NCBI RefSeq assembly: GCF_017306545.1
Contig: NZ_JAFKID010000032.1
Location: 1 to 64,000 of the forward strand
DNA: 64,000 nucleotides
Source: Mesorhizobium sp.
GTDB taxonomy: Bacteria; Pseudomonadota; Alphaproteobacteria; Rhizobiales; Rhizobiaceae
Reading direction: 5' to 3'
In this document: positions 49,262 through 58,596 of the stretch, one piece after another
Layout: every line of letters starts with the position of its first letter
Position numbering within the stretch: position 1 is the first letter of the stretch
Notes under the pieces: generated by a model
Databases searched by the model: none
The model's input: only the letters and a program-made list of their open reading frames with translations
What the model was told of the DNA's origin: nothing
Program-made: the position numbers and the translations under genes

Positions 49262-49842
49262 TCAGGGCGCAACGGTGACGTGGAGGGATTCCAGGATTCG
49301 CGGCAGGTCAGCGAGGCGTGGCAGATCGAGAGCGGGACTGTCGGCTTCCAGCTTCGGCGCTACCGCCCGGTCGTAGACGGCGACGCACTGCCTGTTGGTG
49401 ATGCGCGACATGTAGACGATCCCGTCGAAGGTGGTCAGGTCGTACAGGGACTGGCTCAATCTCCTGCCCGCGGCCTGCGCCTTGGCGCGGACGGCATCGG
49501 TCGACACGCCGAGCAGGCTCGCTCCCTCGTTTCGCAGGTCGAGGAGGAACAGCGGCAGCGGGTTTCGCACCGCAGCGATCGAGTATCGATCGAACTCCTC
49601 CCGAAGGAGCAGCCTCTCGCCGGCCTTTTCGCAGCGATCACGAACAATCGTCTCGGCAACAGCCGTCATCGGATCCTGCGCCAGATACAACAGCTGAAAT
49701 CTGTTCCTCGGACTGGAAAAGCGCGAGCGGCCGTAGCCCATGCCGAGGGCGTCGCGGCATGAGCGCGCGCGATGATCCTCACATAGCCGGTGACCTCGAC
49801 CCTGACCGCGAGCCGCTGCAGAATGGCAGGGTCGAGCGTCAT
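49262..49842 (-). pseudogene. RES-domain toxin gene with a frameshift
   Basis: The start ATG at 49842 overlaps the antitoxin stop (ATGA) and gives MTLDPAILQRLAVRVEVTGYVRIIARAHAATP. The RES body is in another frame: LGMGYGRSRFSSPRNRFQLLYLAQDPMTAVAETIVRDR, later SQSLYDLTTFDGIVYMSRITNRQCVAVYD, which has the R-S-E type pattern. One missing base near 49755, at the junction HAATP/LGMGYG, explains the break. RES toxins degrade NAD+. The gene is probably dead, or the base is a sequencing error. Confidence 0.75.
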
Positions 49843-50561
49843 TGCGGATCGAAATAGGCCTGAGCGGTTTCAATGACCTCTTCAATCCGGTCCTGCTTGA
49901 GAAGATCGATCGGCCTGCGGCCGCCCAGCACAGGATTGGCCTGGCGTAACCAGAGCCAGGCCGTGCGATGGTTTCCGGCGAGACCGACGACAGCGGAGAT
50001 TCCGAGAGCCGGCCGCCCGTCGATGAACTGCTCGACGGGGAACACATGCTTCTTCGTGCCCTTCAGCAATCCTATGACCTCGTTCGCATGCTGCCATCGG
50101 TGAAGGGTCGAACGCGGGATGCCATAGTCACGGCTAAGCTCGCTGGCGCCGGCGACCGTGCCTGCCCAGTCCTCGATCTTCTGGGCGACGGCGAGTTCAT
50201 TGAGGAGGCGTTTGCCCTCCTCTTCGGGGACGATCGGCCCCAACCCCTCGCCTACAGATCGCTCGACCGTTTCGGGCACGACAAGCTCGATCTTGCGGCG
50301 GCCGCGCTCGTCACCAAAGGTTTCGACCAGTCGCCGGACGCCACGCACCAGTTCGGCCTGACGTCGTGCAAGGGTCCGGCGGGCTTCCGCCGGAAGATCG
50401 AGAACCGCCTCAGCGGCGGCGCCGGCGATGCGAGCGGACAGGGCGAGCGAACCGGATTCGAATGCCGTGTCGCTTTTCAGTGCGTCGGTGACCTTGCTGG
50501 TAACGCGGTCCGCGACGCGTGTTCGGGCGTTTCGGGCAATCTGCATGTTCGGACTGGCCAT
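49839..50561 (-). CDS. Antitoxin of the Xre/MbcA/ParS type (RES partner)
   Basis: A 240-residue protein. Its C-terminal domain (residues 190-240: VVGLAGNHRTAWLWLRQANPVLGGRRPIDLLKQDRIEEVIETAQAYFD) is the ParS/MbcA toxin-binding domain, and it includes an HTH region (LSRDYGIPRSTLHRWQHANEVIGLL). It is longer than usual because of a helical N-terminus with no known role. It is the expected partner of the adjacent RES gene, which is frameshifted, so the antitoxin may be a leftover. Confidence 0.8.
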   Translation of the reverse strand: MASPNMQIARNARTRVADRVTSKVTDALKSDTAFESGSLALSARIAGAAAEAVLDLPAEARRTLARRQAELVRGVRRLVETFGDERGRRKIELVVPETVERSVGEGLGPIVPEEEGKRLLNELAVAQKIEDWAGTVAGASELSRDYGIPRSTLHRWQHANEVIGLLKGTKKHVFPVEQFIDGRPALGISAVVGLAGNHRTAWLWLRQANPVLGGRRPIDLLKQDRIEEVIETAQAYFDPQ

Positions 50562-50908
50562 CGGGCAAACTCCATCCTCTCAAAGGACAATATAGGAATG
50601 GAATTGATATTTGTCCAGTCTGTCCCATTTGCTCCGAATGCACCACCTGTGTCGAACGGATCGATAAAACAGTGCTGCGTTGCACAACGTGCAATGCTGC
50701 TATGCGAAATCAACGCTGGAGCGGATGCTTGGATGATGTAGCCTGAGACTGTTGAATTTCGTCAGGATCTACCTCCTCCCAGAGACTGACGGATACGGTC
50801 GACCTTCACCTCCTCCCGATCGTCGACCATCTATATGACGCCCGCCGCTCCTCCTCCCGCGGCGGGCGTTGTGCTTTCTGGCTTTGCACTTTGCGGGCAG
50901 CCAAGCAG

Positions 50909-51739
50909 TCACTGCTGCGACCGGCGCCAACCCGCTGCCCGGGCTTCCTGTTCGGAACAGAACCACCGCTCGCCCTTGCCGGCCGAGACCCGCGTCCGCG
51001 CGTAGTATTTCTGACCGGGCACGTGGTAGATGCGCTCCCCCTTCCGGGAAATGTTACCCTTGATGTCGCAAGCACCCGACTGTTTAGATGCCGCGGCAGG
51101 CGAAACGGCCGATGGCGTCGGGGAAACGGTCGACGAATTGTCGGTCTGTTCACTCTGCGCCGCCCGCCACTTCCACGGCAGTTCGAATTGACCCTGCCAG
51201 ATGCCTACCTGTTCCGCTTTGGCGGCGGATTGCGCCCCGGAAAACGCACCGTTCGAATAGCGCGGCCAGTCCACCGCGTGCCCGTTTCGGACCAGCCATC
51301 TCTGGACACTGGCGCCGTCGGCGCGCGTGCAGTTGCCCACGAAACGGCCGTACTGGTCGCGCTCGACGAATTTGCAGGTCGTTGGCGACGCCGCCGCCAG
51401 CCATCCGGCCAGAGCATCCGCCGCTCTCGCTCCACACCGATACATACGGCCAGCGGCATCTGCGCAGAGCTGCGCCGATTCGGGCGCATCGACGCCGTTG
51501 AATCTGATCCGCTCGCCGTGGATCTCGATGGTGTCGCCGTCGATGACCGACGAGCGGCCGGCGATCGTTGCCGCGCCGCCCGTGGCCACAAGCTGCGCAG
51601 CATTCGGCAGCGGCAGTTTGTCCAGGAAACCCGGACTGAAATACCCGGCTGCTCCGGCGACAACCATGGCGGCAAGGATCGCGGCGACACCCCCTGCCCT
51701 GCCGGAATTCCGCCGTTGGAAACTGACGACCTTGCCCAT
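50909..51739 (-). CDS. Exported thermonuclease-family protein
   Basis: A 276-residue protein with an N-terminal membrane anchor or signal (VAAILAAMVVAGAAGYF). The SNase domain follows: SSVIDGDTIEIHGERIRFNGVDAPESAQLC (with the catalytic D, D-A-P-E present), CKFVERDQYGRFVGNCTRADGASVQRWLVRNGHAVDW. A linker leads to a C-terminal ACDIKGNISRKGERIYHVPGQKYYARTRVSAGKGERWFCSEQEARAAGWRRS domain found on many exported nucleases. Unlike the SNase-like pair at 31-32 kb, its catalytic motif is intact. Confidence 0.85.
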   Translation of the reverse strand: MGKVVSFQRRNSGRAGGVAAILAAMVVAGAAGYFSPGFLDKLPLPNAAQLVATGGAATIAGRSSVIDGDTIEIHGERIRFNGVDAPESAQLCADAAGRMYRCGARAADALAGWLAAASPTTCKFVERDQYGRFVGNCTRADGASVQRWLVRNGHAVDWPRYSNGAFSGAQSAAKAEQVGIWQGQFELPWKWRAAQSEQTDNSSTVSPTPSAVSPAAASKQSGACDIKGNISRKGERIYHVPGQKYYARTRVSAGKGERWFCSEQEARAAGWRRSQQ

Positions 51740-52166
51740 CGGTCGATCGATACCCCTGATTGTCGGGTGCGTAACTTGGCAGAATTAGCTGAACATGCCC
51801 TTTCGGGACCCGTTCAAATGGTGACCAATTCAAGGGTGGGCAATGTGAAAATAAACGCAGGCTCGGACGCGCTTGATGCTCTCGAAGGACTCGTCTGCTT
51901 GTTCACAAGCCGGTGACGCAACCACCCACCCGTACGGCGATCTTCCAGATATCTCCCATCAGCGATCGTAGGATAACCCGCTAACGGAACGAGTGCGGCT
52001 ATCGCAAGTTTGGTGAGCGGGTGCGCACGTTTTGTCTGACAACCAACACTGAAATGACCCATACGGCCGGAGACGTCGATTTCCGTTCAGAACCCAAACG
52101 GCGGTATTTCAGTGCCAAACCGGTTTTCCCGGCTTTCCCGCGCCGCTCTGCTTGAAAAAAAGATCG
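51740..52166. other. Intergenic stretch, nothing convincing
   Basis: About 430 bases. The short frames here lack family resemblance or good starts. It marks the change from the eroded region to the metabolic island. No direct repeat or tRNA that would mark an element boundary was seen. Confidence 0.3.
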
Positions 52167-52613
52167 TCAGCGGTATCCAACGCACATCACGTAGTCCCGG
52201 AGCAGTTGCTCCTCGTATTCTACGTCATCGAGCAGCGATTGGAGCACGTCTCTGGCATTGAGCACGCCGATGGGTTTCGAGGCTTGATCCACGACCGGGA
52301 CGTTTTTCAGGTTTCGCTGCTTGATGGTTGACCATACATCGTTCAGCCAATCTTCGGGACGGCAGAAGGCCACCTTTGTGGTCATCACATTCGATGCCGC
52401 CATCGTGCAGCTACAACCCGTGCACTGGCTGATATGCCCGACCACGTCGGTTTTCGTGATAATTCCGGTCATTCTCCCGCCGTCGTCGCAGACGATGACG
52501 AGATTGAATTTCGGTCCGTTCAGCAGCCGGGCCGCATCGATCAACAGGGCGTTGGAATCGATCACGGCGAGGCGCCCTTGTGCCGTCGTCAGAAGCCTTT
52601 CAACCTTCGTCAT
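52167..52613 (-). CDS. Two-CBS-domain protein
   Basis: A 148-residue protein made of paired CBS motifs: ALLIDAARLLNGPKFNLVIVCDDGGRMTGIITKTDVVGHI, then SNVMTTKVAFCRPEDWLNDVWSTIKQRNLKNVPVVDQASKPIGVLNARDVLQSLL. CBS pairs bind adenosine nucleotides and regulate partners or signal energy status. An unusual CTGCSC cysteine cluster lies between the two domains (residues 63-68). It follows sdhD by 60 bases and may be in the same operon. Confidence 0.85.
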   Translation of the reverse strand: MTKVERLLTTAQGRLAVIDSNALLIDAARLLNGPKFNLVIVCDDGGRMTGIITKTDVVGHISQCTGCSCTMAASNVMTTKVAFCRPEDWLNDVWSTIKQRNLKNVPVVDQASKPIGVLNARDVLQSLLDDVEYEEQLLRDYVMCVGYR

Positions 52614-52673
52614 TTCTACTCCTTGCGAATTTTTCGATCGCTCTTCGCCTGTCGCGCTCGCCCAGATAGATGC

Positions 52674-53060
52674 CTACGCCCCTAAGGCAATCCGGAGCGT
52701 CGCGATGATCCCGACAGCGGCAAGGGCAAAACACGCGAAACGCATCACGATCAGCGCCCAGATCTTGGCAACGGAGTGGACATAATCCTCGATCACCACC
52801 TGCAGTCCCAAGGCTGCATGCCAGAAAAGCGTGACCAGCAGCAGGACCATCATCACTGTGTTTATCGGCTTGGCCAGCCAATGAATAAAGGTTTCGTAGT
52901 CGGTGCCGGTATGGGCGATGAGCGAAGCAGCGAACCATATTGCCGGCAGCACCAGCGCAATGGCCGTTATCCGCTCCGTCCACCAGTGTCCGAAACCCGA
53001 CTTCGCGGACCCGAGACCGACTGCGCGGCCGAGCGGAGTTTGAATTCGATATCGCGTCAT
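52674..53060 (-). CDS. sdhD: Succinate dehydrogenase membrane anchor SdhD
   Basis: A 128-residue protein with three hydrophobic helices (ITAIALVLPAIWFAASLI, INTVMMVLLLVTLFWHAALGLQVV, IWALIVMRFACFALAAVGIIATLRIAL) and the anchor signature HAALGLQVVIEDYVH (the histidine is a probable heme ligand). The opening RYRIQTPLGRAVGLGSAKSGFGHWW is typical of alphaproteobacterial SdhD. Its start overlaps the sdhC stop by one base. Confidence 0.9.
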   Translation of the reverse strand: MTRYRIQTPLGRAVGLGSAKSGFGHWWTERITAIALVLPAIWFAASLIAHTGTDYETFIHWLAKPINTVMMVLLLVTLFWHAALGLQVVIEDYVHSVAKIWALIVMRFACFALAAVGIIATLRIALGA

Positions 53061-53467
53061 CAACTGTGCCCCGCGATCAACAGGCTGAGGAGCCAAGAAA
53101 TCACCGTCAGCGCGGCGCTTAGAAGGACCACGGCCCAACCGGAGGCATATATCTGCTTCAACTCGAATGCTCGCACGCTGTCCCAAACCAAGTGACGGAT
53201 CCCTCCGCAAAGGTGGAGGAAAAACACGAACGTGGCGATCAGGAACAGAATCTGGCCGGGCCACGATCCGATGATGGTCTGAAGCTGGGAATACGCGGCT
53301 GGGCCGCTGGCCGCAGCCGCCAACCAGATCGCCAGGACAACCGCGAAAACGCTCAGGGCGACACCGGTAATCCGGTTGGCAATGGAGAGCACGGAGGTGA
53401 GCTGTGGCCGATAAATCTGGATGTTCGGCGAGAGCGGCCTTGCCCGCTTGGTCGTCATGCGTTCCAT
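53060..53467 (-). CDS. sdhC: Succinate dehydrogenase cytochrome b556 subunit SdhC
   Basis: A 135-residue protein with RPLSPNIQIYRPQLTSVLSIANRITGVALS at the start (the family SPH-x-IY pattern, here SPNIQIYR) and three membrane helices. The heme-ligand histidine is in HLCGGIRHLVWD. It pairs with SdhD to anchor the complex and pass electrons to quinone. An ATG at 53458 is an alternative start. Confidence 0.9.
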   Translation of the reverse strand: MERMTTKRARPLSPNIQIYRPQLTSVLSIANRITGVALSVFAVVLAIWLAAAASGPAAYSQLQTIIGSWPGQILFLIATFVFFLHLCGGIRHLVWDSVRAFELKQIYASGWAVVLLSAALTVISWLLSLLIAGHS

Positions 53468-53475
53468 AGCGCGCC

Positions 53476-54333
53476 CTAGCTTTGTCGATCGACGATCATC
53501 TTCTTGATCTCCGCGATCGCTTTACCCGGATTAAGCCCTTTCGGACAGGTTCGGGTGCAGTTGAGGATGGTGTGGCATCGGTAAAGCCGAAACGGGTCTT
53601 CCAAAAGATCGAGCCGTTCACCCGCAGCTTCGTCGCGGCTATCGGTCAGCCAGCGCCATGCCTGCAAAAGTGCGGCGGGACCGAGGAACCTGTCTCCGTT
53701 CCACCAGTGGCTCGGACAGCCTGACGTGCAGCAAAAGCAGAGAATACATTCGTAATAACCGTCGAGCTTCGCGCGATCTTCCGGCGCCTGCAATCGTTCC
53801 CGGTCAGGCGCAGGCGTCGTGGTCTGGAGCCAGGGTTCAATCATCTCGTACTGCGCCAGAACGTGGGTAAGGTCGGGAACGAGGTCCTTGATGATGCGCA
53901 TATTCGCCAGCGGGTAGATTTGCGCAGGCGCGCCGGTTTCCTCGATATAGCGAGTACAGGCCAGCCAGTTTGTACCGTCGATGTTCATTGCGCAGGAACC
54001 GCAGATACCCTCACGGCAGGAGCGACGGAAAGTCAGGGTCGGGTCGACATTGTTCTTGATCCAGATCAGGACATCCAGAACCATCGGTCCGCAGGCGTCA
54101 AGATCGACCTCGAACGTGTCGAGCCGCGGATTATCGTCGCCATCCGGATCGTAGCGATAGATCTCGAATGCCTTTGTGCGCACTGCGCCCGCCGGCGCCG
54201 CCCATGTTCGTCCACGCTCGATCCGCGAACCCGGCGTTACGCCGAAATTTCGCGGCACAGGAAACCGCTTGAGGAGAGGATGTTTCGGAACCTGGTCGGA
54301 AGCGCGGACGATGAACGCATTAGTTCTAGGCAT
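53476..54333 (-). CDS. sdhB: Succinate dehydrogenase iron-sulfur subunit SdhB
   Basis: A 285-residue protein. The ATG at 54333 has GGTGG before it. The 2Fe-2S ligands are in [25 protein letters not shown], and the 4Fe-4S/3Fe-4S ligands in [18 protein letters not shown] and [22 protein letters not shown]. An N-terminal extension of about 45 residues ([27 protein letters not shown]) is longer than usual. The gene order is sdhB-C-D and no sdhA is nearby, so the flavoprotein must come from elsewhere or the complex is unusual. Confidence 0.9.
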   Translation of the reverse strand: MPRTNAFIVRASDQVPKHPLLKRFPVPRNFGVTPGSRIERGRTWAAPAGAVRTKAFEIYRYDPDGDDNPRLDTFEVDLDACGPMVLDVLIWIKNNVDPTLTFRRSCREGICGSCAMNIDGTNWLACTRYIEETGAPAQIYPLANMRIIKDLVPDLTHVLAQYEMIEPWLQTTTPAPDRERLQAPEDRAKLDGYYECILCFCCTSGCPSHWWNGDRFLGPAALLQAWRWLTDSRDEAAGERLDLLEDPFRLYRCHTILNCTRTCPKGLNPGKAIAEIKKMIVDRQS

Positions 54334-54853
54334 CGTTGCCACCAGATTTTATTTTCTCGCCGGCGCCGCGCGAAGAGATCTTGATACCGGTCGATGGATT
54401 ACTGACCGAAACCGGATCGCTGGCCGGGAAAGTTTCCAACAGTCCTTCATCGAGCAGAGAATCCGGAATCTCTGCTGCTGGATCGTCGGCCGTCATATCC
54501 TTGTCGTGGTTCCGCCGACCGCTTTGGGTGGGAAAAAGAATGGTGAGCAGCAGCGCGGTATCCTCGATGCCTTTCACCGAATGCGGCTCACCGCCATCGA
54601 GGTACAACCATTGACCGGCCAGGAGCTCGACTGAAGCGGCCGGAAGTCCGAGTAATGCCCGCCCCTCCAGACAGTGCAATGTGATTGGGCCATCGACACG
54701 GTGAGTCTTGATATCCGCTCCAGCGCGGACGACGAGGCGGACGGCCTCGAACGCATCAGATTTAACGATTGCGGTTGTCCGAGCATGCTTCAGAGCAGGC
54801 CCCAACGGACTTAGGTCGATGATTTCTCCCGGATTGGCATGGCGGATTGCCAT
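54326..54853 (-). CDS. Cupin-domain protein
   Basis: A 175-residue protein. The cupin core spans residues 25-115 ([37 protein letters not shown], then [29 protein letters not shown]). The C-terminal tail contains [25 protein letters not shown], a stretch otherwise found as a small separate protein, so this looks like a fusion. The function is unknown. It overlaps the sdhB start and is likely the first gene of the operon, upstream of sdhB. Confidence 0.75.
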   Translation of the reverse strand: MAIRHANPGEIIDLSPLGPALKHARTTAIVKSDAFEAVRLVVRAGADIKTHRVDGPITLHCLEGRALLGLPAASVELLAGQWLYLDGGEPHSVKGIEDTALLLTILFPTQSGRRNHDKDMTADDPAAEIPDSLLDEGLLETFPASDPVSVSNPSTGIKISSRGAGEKIKSGGNDA

Positions 54854-54921
54854 TTGAAGCTATCTCCTTGGCAAGACCTTACTTTGGGGCGTGAGCGGTG
54901 CGCCAATAAAAGATTTGAGCG

Positions 54922-55362
54922 CTAGGCGCTTTCTCTGGCTTCGCGCCCCGACACCTCTTCGATTGTGACACGATAGAACACGTGGTCGCTTTGGTAGGAT
55001 AGCGGCTGCGCGACAGGCTTCAAGGCGCCCGGTTCCCACCAATCGGTATGACGACTGAGCAGTGACCATGCATGGTCTCGGTCGTCTTGACGGGGCAACT
55101 CCTCATAGAGCCCGTCTATGATCACGCTTTTCCAATCGCGCCCGGGGCCGTGTTCCTCGGCGACGACCGAAACGTAAGGATTCGCTCGCATCCACTCAAT
55201 CTTCTTTCCCGGCATAGAGAATGCGTAGAGATGATGGTCGGCATAGGTGAAATAGATTGGAACAACATAGGGACGTCCCTCGCTGACGCAGGCCAGACGT
55301 CCGATCCGCCCGGCGCTCAACAACTTCGTACATTCAAGCGTGCTAAGTGAACGAACGTGCAT
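54922..55362 (-). CDS. Pyridoxamine 5'-phosphate oxidase-like (flavin-binding) protein
   Basis: A 146-residue split-barrel protein: LLSAGRIGRLACVSEGRPYVVPIYFTYADHHLYAFSMPGKKIEWMRANPYVSVVAEEHG, with DWKSVIIDGLYEEL. This subfamily (often annotated as pyridoxamine 5'-phosphate oxidase family) binds FMN or F420-like cofactors and is common in stress and nitrosative-defence settings. It lies 68 bases upstream of the cupin gene in the same direction. Confidence 0.8.
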   Translation of the reverse strand: MHVRSLSTLECTKLLSAGRIGRLACVSEGRPYVVPIYFTYADHHLYAFSMPGKKIEWMRANPYVSVVAEEHGPGRDWKSVIIDGLYEELPRQDDRDHAWSLLSRHTDWWEPGALKPVAQPLSYQSDHVFYRVTIEEVSGREARESA

Positions 55363-55823
55363 TTCGATTTCTCCTCGTGTTTCTCAAATCGTTTTCATAC
55401 TACTCCGAGTTTGTCATTCAGGGATGCGGCAAGATGGGTGGCGATGGCTGCCATCGCTGTCTGGCATCCCCTTGCTCTGCGAGTCCATTCTCCGGGCGGC
55501 GTTTGCGGGCAAACAAGGCTTGTCTCTGCCCAGAGTCGGAGCAGAGCGGAACAGAACCTCCATCCAATGTAATACAGCTACGGATTGTGGCTGCCCTGAA
55601 ATCAGTTCGGCTTCTTCTTCATCAGGCCCAGCCTGCCCACACAAACACTGCGCCAATATCCACGCAAGCGCGCTGAACCTCGTCATTCGACACGAGGTTC
55701 ATGAGGCCGTAGTCTTTTCGTGCGCATGGAATGACTATCAGAACTCACTTGGCCCGACTGGCATCAACCCCGCGATGAGTTCGGAGCAATGACAAGCATT
55801 TTTGTGCGCTCGGAGAAACGAAG
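55363..55823. other. Divergent intergenic region
   Basis: About 460 bases between the PNPOx-like gene (- strand) and the synthetase gene (+ strand). The frames here on either strand are short and not family-like. I could not make out an FNR box. Confidence 0.35.
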
Positions 55824-58508
55824 GTGACGATCCGAAACCTGCACTATGCATTCGCCCCGCAATCGATCGCCGTCATCGGGGCATCGTGCCAGCCGGGATC
55901 GGTCGGATCGGTCGTGCTCGACAATATCTTGAAAGGCGAGTTCGCCGGCGATGTCTGGGCGGTGAATCCGAAATATGCCGAATTGAACGGCCGCCCCTGC
56001 TACGCGGCCGTGAAGGATCTTCCCGCGGTGCCCGATCTTGCCGTGATCATGACGCCGGCCCCGACAGTACCTGGCCTCATCGGCGATCTCGGCGCCAAGG
56101 GGACGCGCGCTGCGGTTGTCCTCTCTGCCGGCCTAACCGAACAGAACGGCTTGAGGCAGAAGATGCTCGATGCAGCACGGCCGCATCTGCTGCGCATCAT
56201 CGGGCCGAACGGCATCGGTCTCATGCTGCCTCACGCTAGGCTGGACGCCGGTTTCTTCCACATGGCAGCGGCCCCCGGTGACATCGCGCTTCTGTCCCAG
56301 TCAGGTGCAATCGCCGCCTCGCTGATCGACTGGGCTGCCGACAACGGTGTGGGATTTTCGCAGATCGTCTCGCTCGGCGACATGGCGGACGTCGACGTAG
56401 CCGATTGCCTGGATCTCCTCGCCGGCGACGCTAAGACCCGCGCCATCGTTCTCTACCTCGAATCCATCCCCAATCCCAGGAAGTTCATGTCGGCGGCGCG
56501 CGCAGCCGCACGGACCAAACCCGTCATCGCCATCAAACCGGGCCGCCACGCCGAAGCGGCGAAGGCGGCAGCCACGCATACGGGAGCGCTGTCGGGCGCC
56601 GACCGTGTAGTGGACGCCGCGCTGCGGCGGGCCGGGATTCTGCGGATCATTAACCTTTCGGAATTGTTCGACGCCACCGAGACGCTCGCCCGTTTCGCTC
56701 CGTTGGAGCGGGCGCATGTCGGCATCGTCACCAATGGCGGCGGAGCCGGCGTGTTGGCTGTCGACCGATTGGCAGATTTCGGCGCCAAGCTGGCCGAGCT
56801 GTCGGCTGATACATCGGTGACTCTCGACCGGACGCTGCCGGCGAACTGGTCGCGCGCCAATCCTATCGACATCATCGGCGACGCCCCGCCCGAGCGCTAC
56901 CGAACGGCCGTCGCCGCCGTCGCCGCCGATCCCTCCGTCGACGTGGTTCTGGTCATGAATTGTCCTACCGGCATCGCGTCCTCGGCGGACGCAGCGACGG
57001 CAGTCGCCTCGCTGGCGAAAGAAGGCACCATCGGCGGCAAGCCCGTTCTGTCCTGCTGGCTGGGCGGAGCCACCGCGCGAGAAGGCCGCCGGCTGCTCCA
57101 GTCGTCGGGAATCCCGAGCTACGAAACGCCCGCCGCCGCAGCCGCCGCGGTGGACTATCTGACCAGATGGTCTCGGGCCCAGAAAATGCTGCAGCGCGTT
57201 CCGGCGGCCGCCGCGGCGGCGTCTGTCGACCGTGCAGCCACTCTTGGCATCTTCCGGCAGGCGGCGTCGGAAAAGCGCCGCGTGCTGACGGAGCCCGAGG
57301 CCAAGGCCGTAGCGAAAGCCTACGGCATTCCGGTGCTAGAGACCATCGTCGCCGAGTCCGTGGACGACGTCGGGAAAGCCGCGGAGCGTCTTCTGCGGGA
57401 TTCGCGGAAGATCGTCATCAAGCTGCTCTCAAAGTCAGTTTCGCACAAATCCGACGTTGGTGGCGTGGTCCTGAACATTGAGACCGCCAAGAGCGCGTGC
57501 GATGCCGCACGCCGCATCAAAGGGAACCTGCGCCAGCATGCGCCGGACGCTTCCATCGACGGATTTGCCGTCCAGCCGATGATCGAGCGCAAACAGGCGC
57601 AGGAACTGATCCTGGGGATCGGCCACGACGTCATATTCGGCCCGATCATCCTGTTCGGGACGGGCGGCGTCGCCGTGGAGGTCGTCAACGACACGGCGAT
57701 CGCGCTGCCGCCGCTGGACGACGTCCTGGCCGGCGGCCTGATCGACCGGACGCGGATCGGTCGTCTGCTTGCCGGATTCCGGGATCGCAAGCCGGCGGAT
57801 CGCGCTTCGCTCATCCATGCCCTCATGGCGCTTTCGCAATTGATCGTCGATTTCCCGTGCATCGTCGCCGCCGACATCAACCCCCTGCTCGCCGACGGCG
57901 AGGGCGTGATCGCGCTCGATGCGCGCTTCGAGATAGAGCCGGGGACCGTTGAACGGCCCGGCCCCAACCCGACGCTGATCATTCGCCCCTATCCTGCTGA
58001 ATGGGCAAGGGACATGACGGTCCGGGACCGGACCTACCACGTGCGGCCGATCCGGCCCGCCGATGCGGTCCTCTATCCGGATTTCTTCGACCGGATGGAC
58101 AAAGAGGACATGCGGCTCCGCTTCTTCAGCCTGAGCAAGCACTTCTCCGACAAGCTCCTGATCCGCCTGACGCAGCTCGACTACGACCGTGAAATGGCGT
58201 TCGTGGCGTTGGATCGCGACGGAAATCTATGCGGGGTCGCCAGGATCTTCGCCGACCCCGATCACGAGACGGCCGAATATGCGTTGCTGGTGCGCAGTGA
58301 CCTCAAGGGACAAGGCCTTGGCTGGGCACTGCTGCGGCATCTGGTCGACTATGCCAAGGCGGACGGCCTGAAGCGAATCGACGGCATGGTTTTGAGCGAG
58401 AATGCGGGCATGCTGAAGATGTGCCGCGAGTTCGGCTTTCAGCTTGCGGTCGACCGAAACGATCCCGGCATCGTCAAAGTCTCCCTGGACCTTTTGAACG
58501 ACACCTAA
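55824..58508 (+). CDS. Acyl-CoA synthetase (NDP-forming)/GNAT acetyltransferase fusion (Pat-like)
   Basis: An 894-residue protein from a GTG with GGAGAA before it. Residues 1-470 form the CoA-binding and ligase domains of the NDP-forming synthetases (APQSIAVIGASCQPGSVGSVVLDNILKG; THTGALSGADRVVDAALRRAG), 490-700 the ATP-grasp domain (IVIKLLSKSVSHKSDVGGVVLNI) and 735-894 a GNAT domain (YHVRPIRPADAVLYPDFFDRM; LKGQGLGWALLRHLVDYA). Such fusions act as protein lysine acetyltransferases that tune acetyl-CoA synthetase and central metabolism; whether it makes acyl-CoA itself is unclear. Confidence 0.9.
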   Translation: MTIRNLHYAFAPQSIAVIGASCQPGSVGSVVLDNILKGEFAGDVWAVNPKYAELNGRPCYAAVKDLPAVPDLAVIMTPAPTVPGLIGDLGAKGTRAAVVLSAGLTEQNGLRQKMLDAARPHLLRIIGPNGIGLMLPHARLDAGFFHMAAAPGDIALLSQSGAIAASLIDWAADNGVGFSQIVSLGDMADVDVADCLDLLAGDAKTRAIVLYLESIPNPRKFMSAARAAARTKPVIAIKPGRHAEAAKAAATHTGALSGADRVVDAALRRAGILRIINLSELFDATETLARFAPLERAHVGIVTNGGGAGVLAVDRLADFGAKLAELSADTSVTLDRTLPANWSRANPIDIIGDAPPERYRTAVAAVAADPSVDVVLVMNCPTGIASSADAATAVASLAKEGTIGGKPVLSCWLGGATAREGRRLLQSSGIPSYETPAAAAAAVDYLTRWSRAQKMLQRVPAAAAAASVDRAATLGIFRQAASEKRRVLTEPEAKAVAKAYGIPVLETIVAESVDDVGKAAERLLRDSRKIVIKLLSKSVSHKSDVGGVVLNIETAKSACDAARRIKGNLRQHAPDASIDGFAVQPMIERKQAQELILGIGHDVIFGPIILFGTGGVAVEVVNDTAIALPPLDDVLAGGLIDRTRIGRLLAGFRDRKPADRASLIHALMALSQLIVDFPCIVAADINPLLADGEGVIALDARFEIEPGTVERPGPNPTLIIRPYPAEWARDMTVRDRTYHVRPIRPADAVLYPDFFDRMDKEDMRLRFFSLSKHFSDKLLIRLTQLDYDREMAFVALDRDGNLCGVARIFADPDHETAEYALLVRSDLKGQGLGWALLRHLVDYAKADGLKRIDGMVLSENAGMLKMCREFGFQLAVDRNDPGIVKVSLDLLNDT

Positions 58509-58596
58509 GTCGCCGCTGGCTGCTTCAGGGCAACCGTCGCGCGTGACCATCAAGCCCGCGAGAGGCCGCAAGCGCATCTCCGGGTGAAGGTAATTT

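Noticed and set aside
55340-55792. Frames in the 55.4-55.8 kb gap
   Set aside because: Short, cysteine/serine-rich, no ribosome site and no recognisable family; treated as intergenic.
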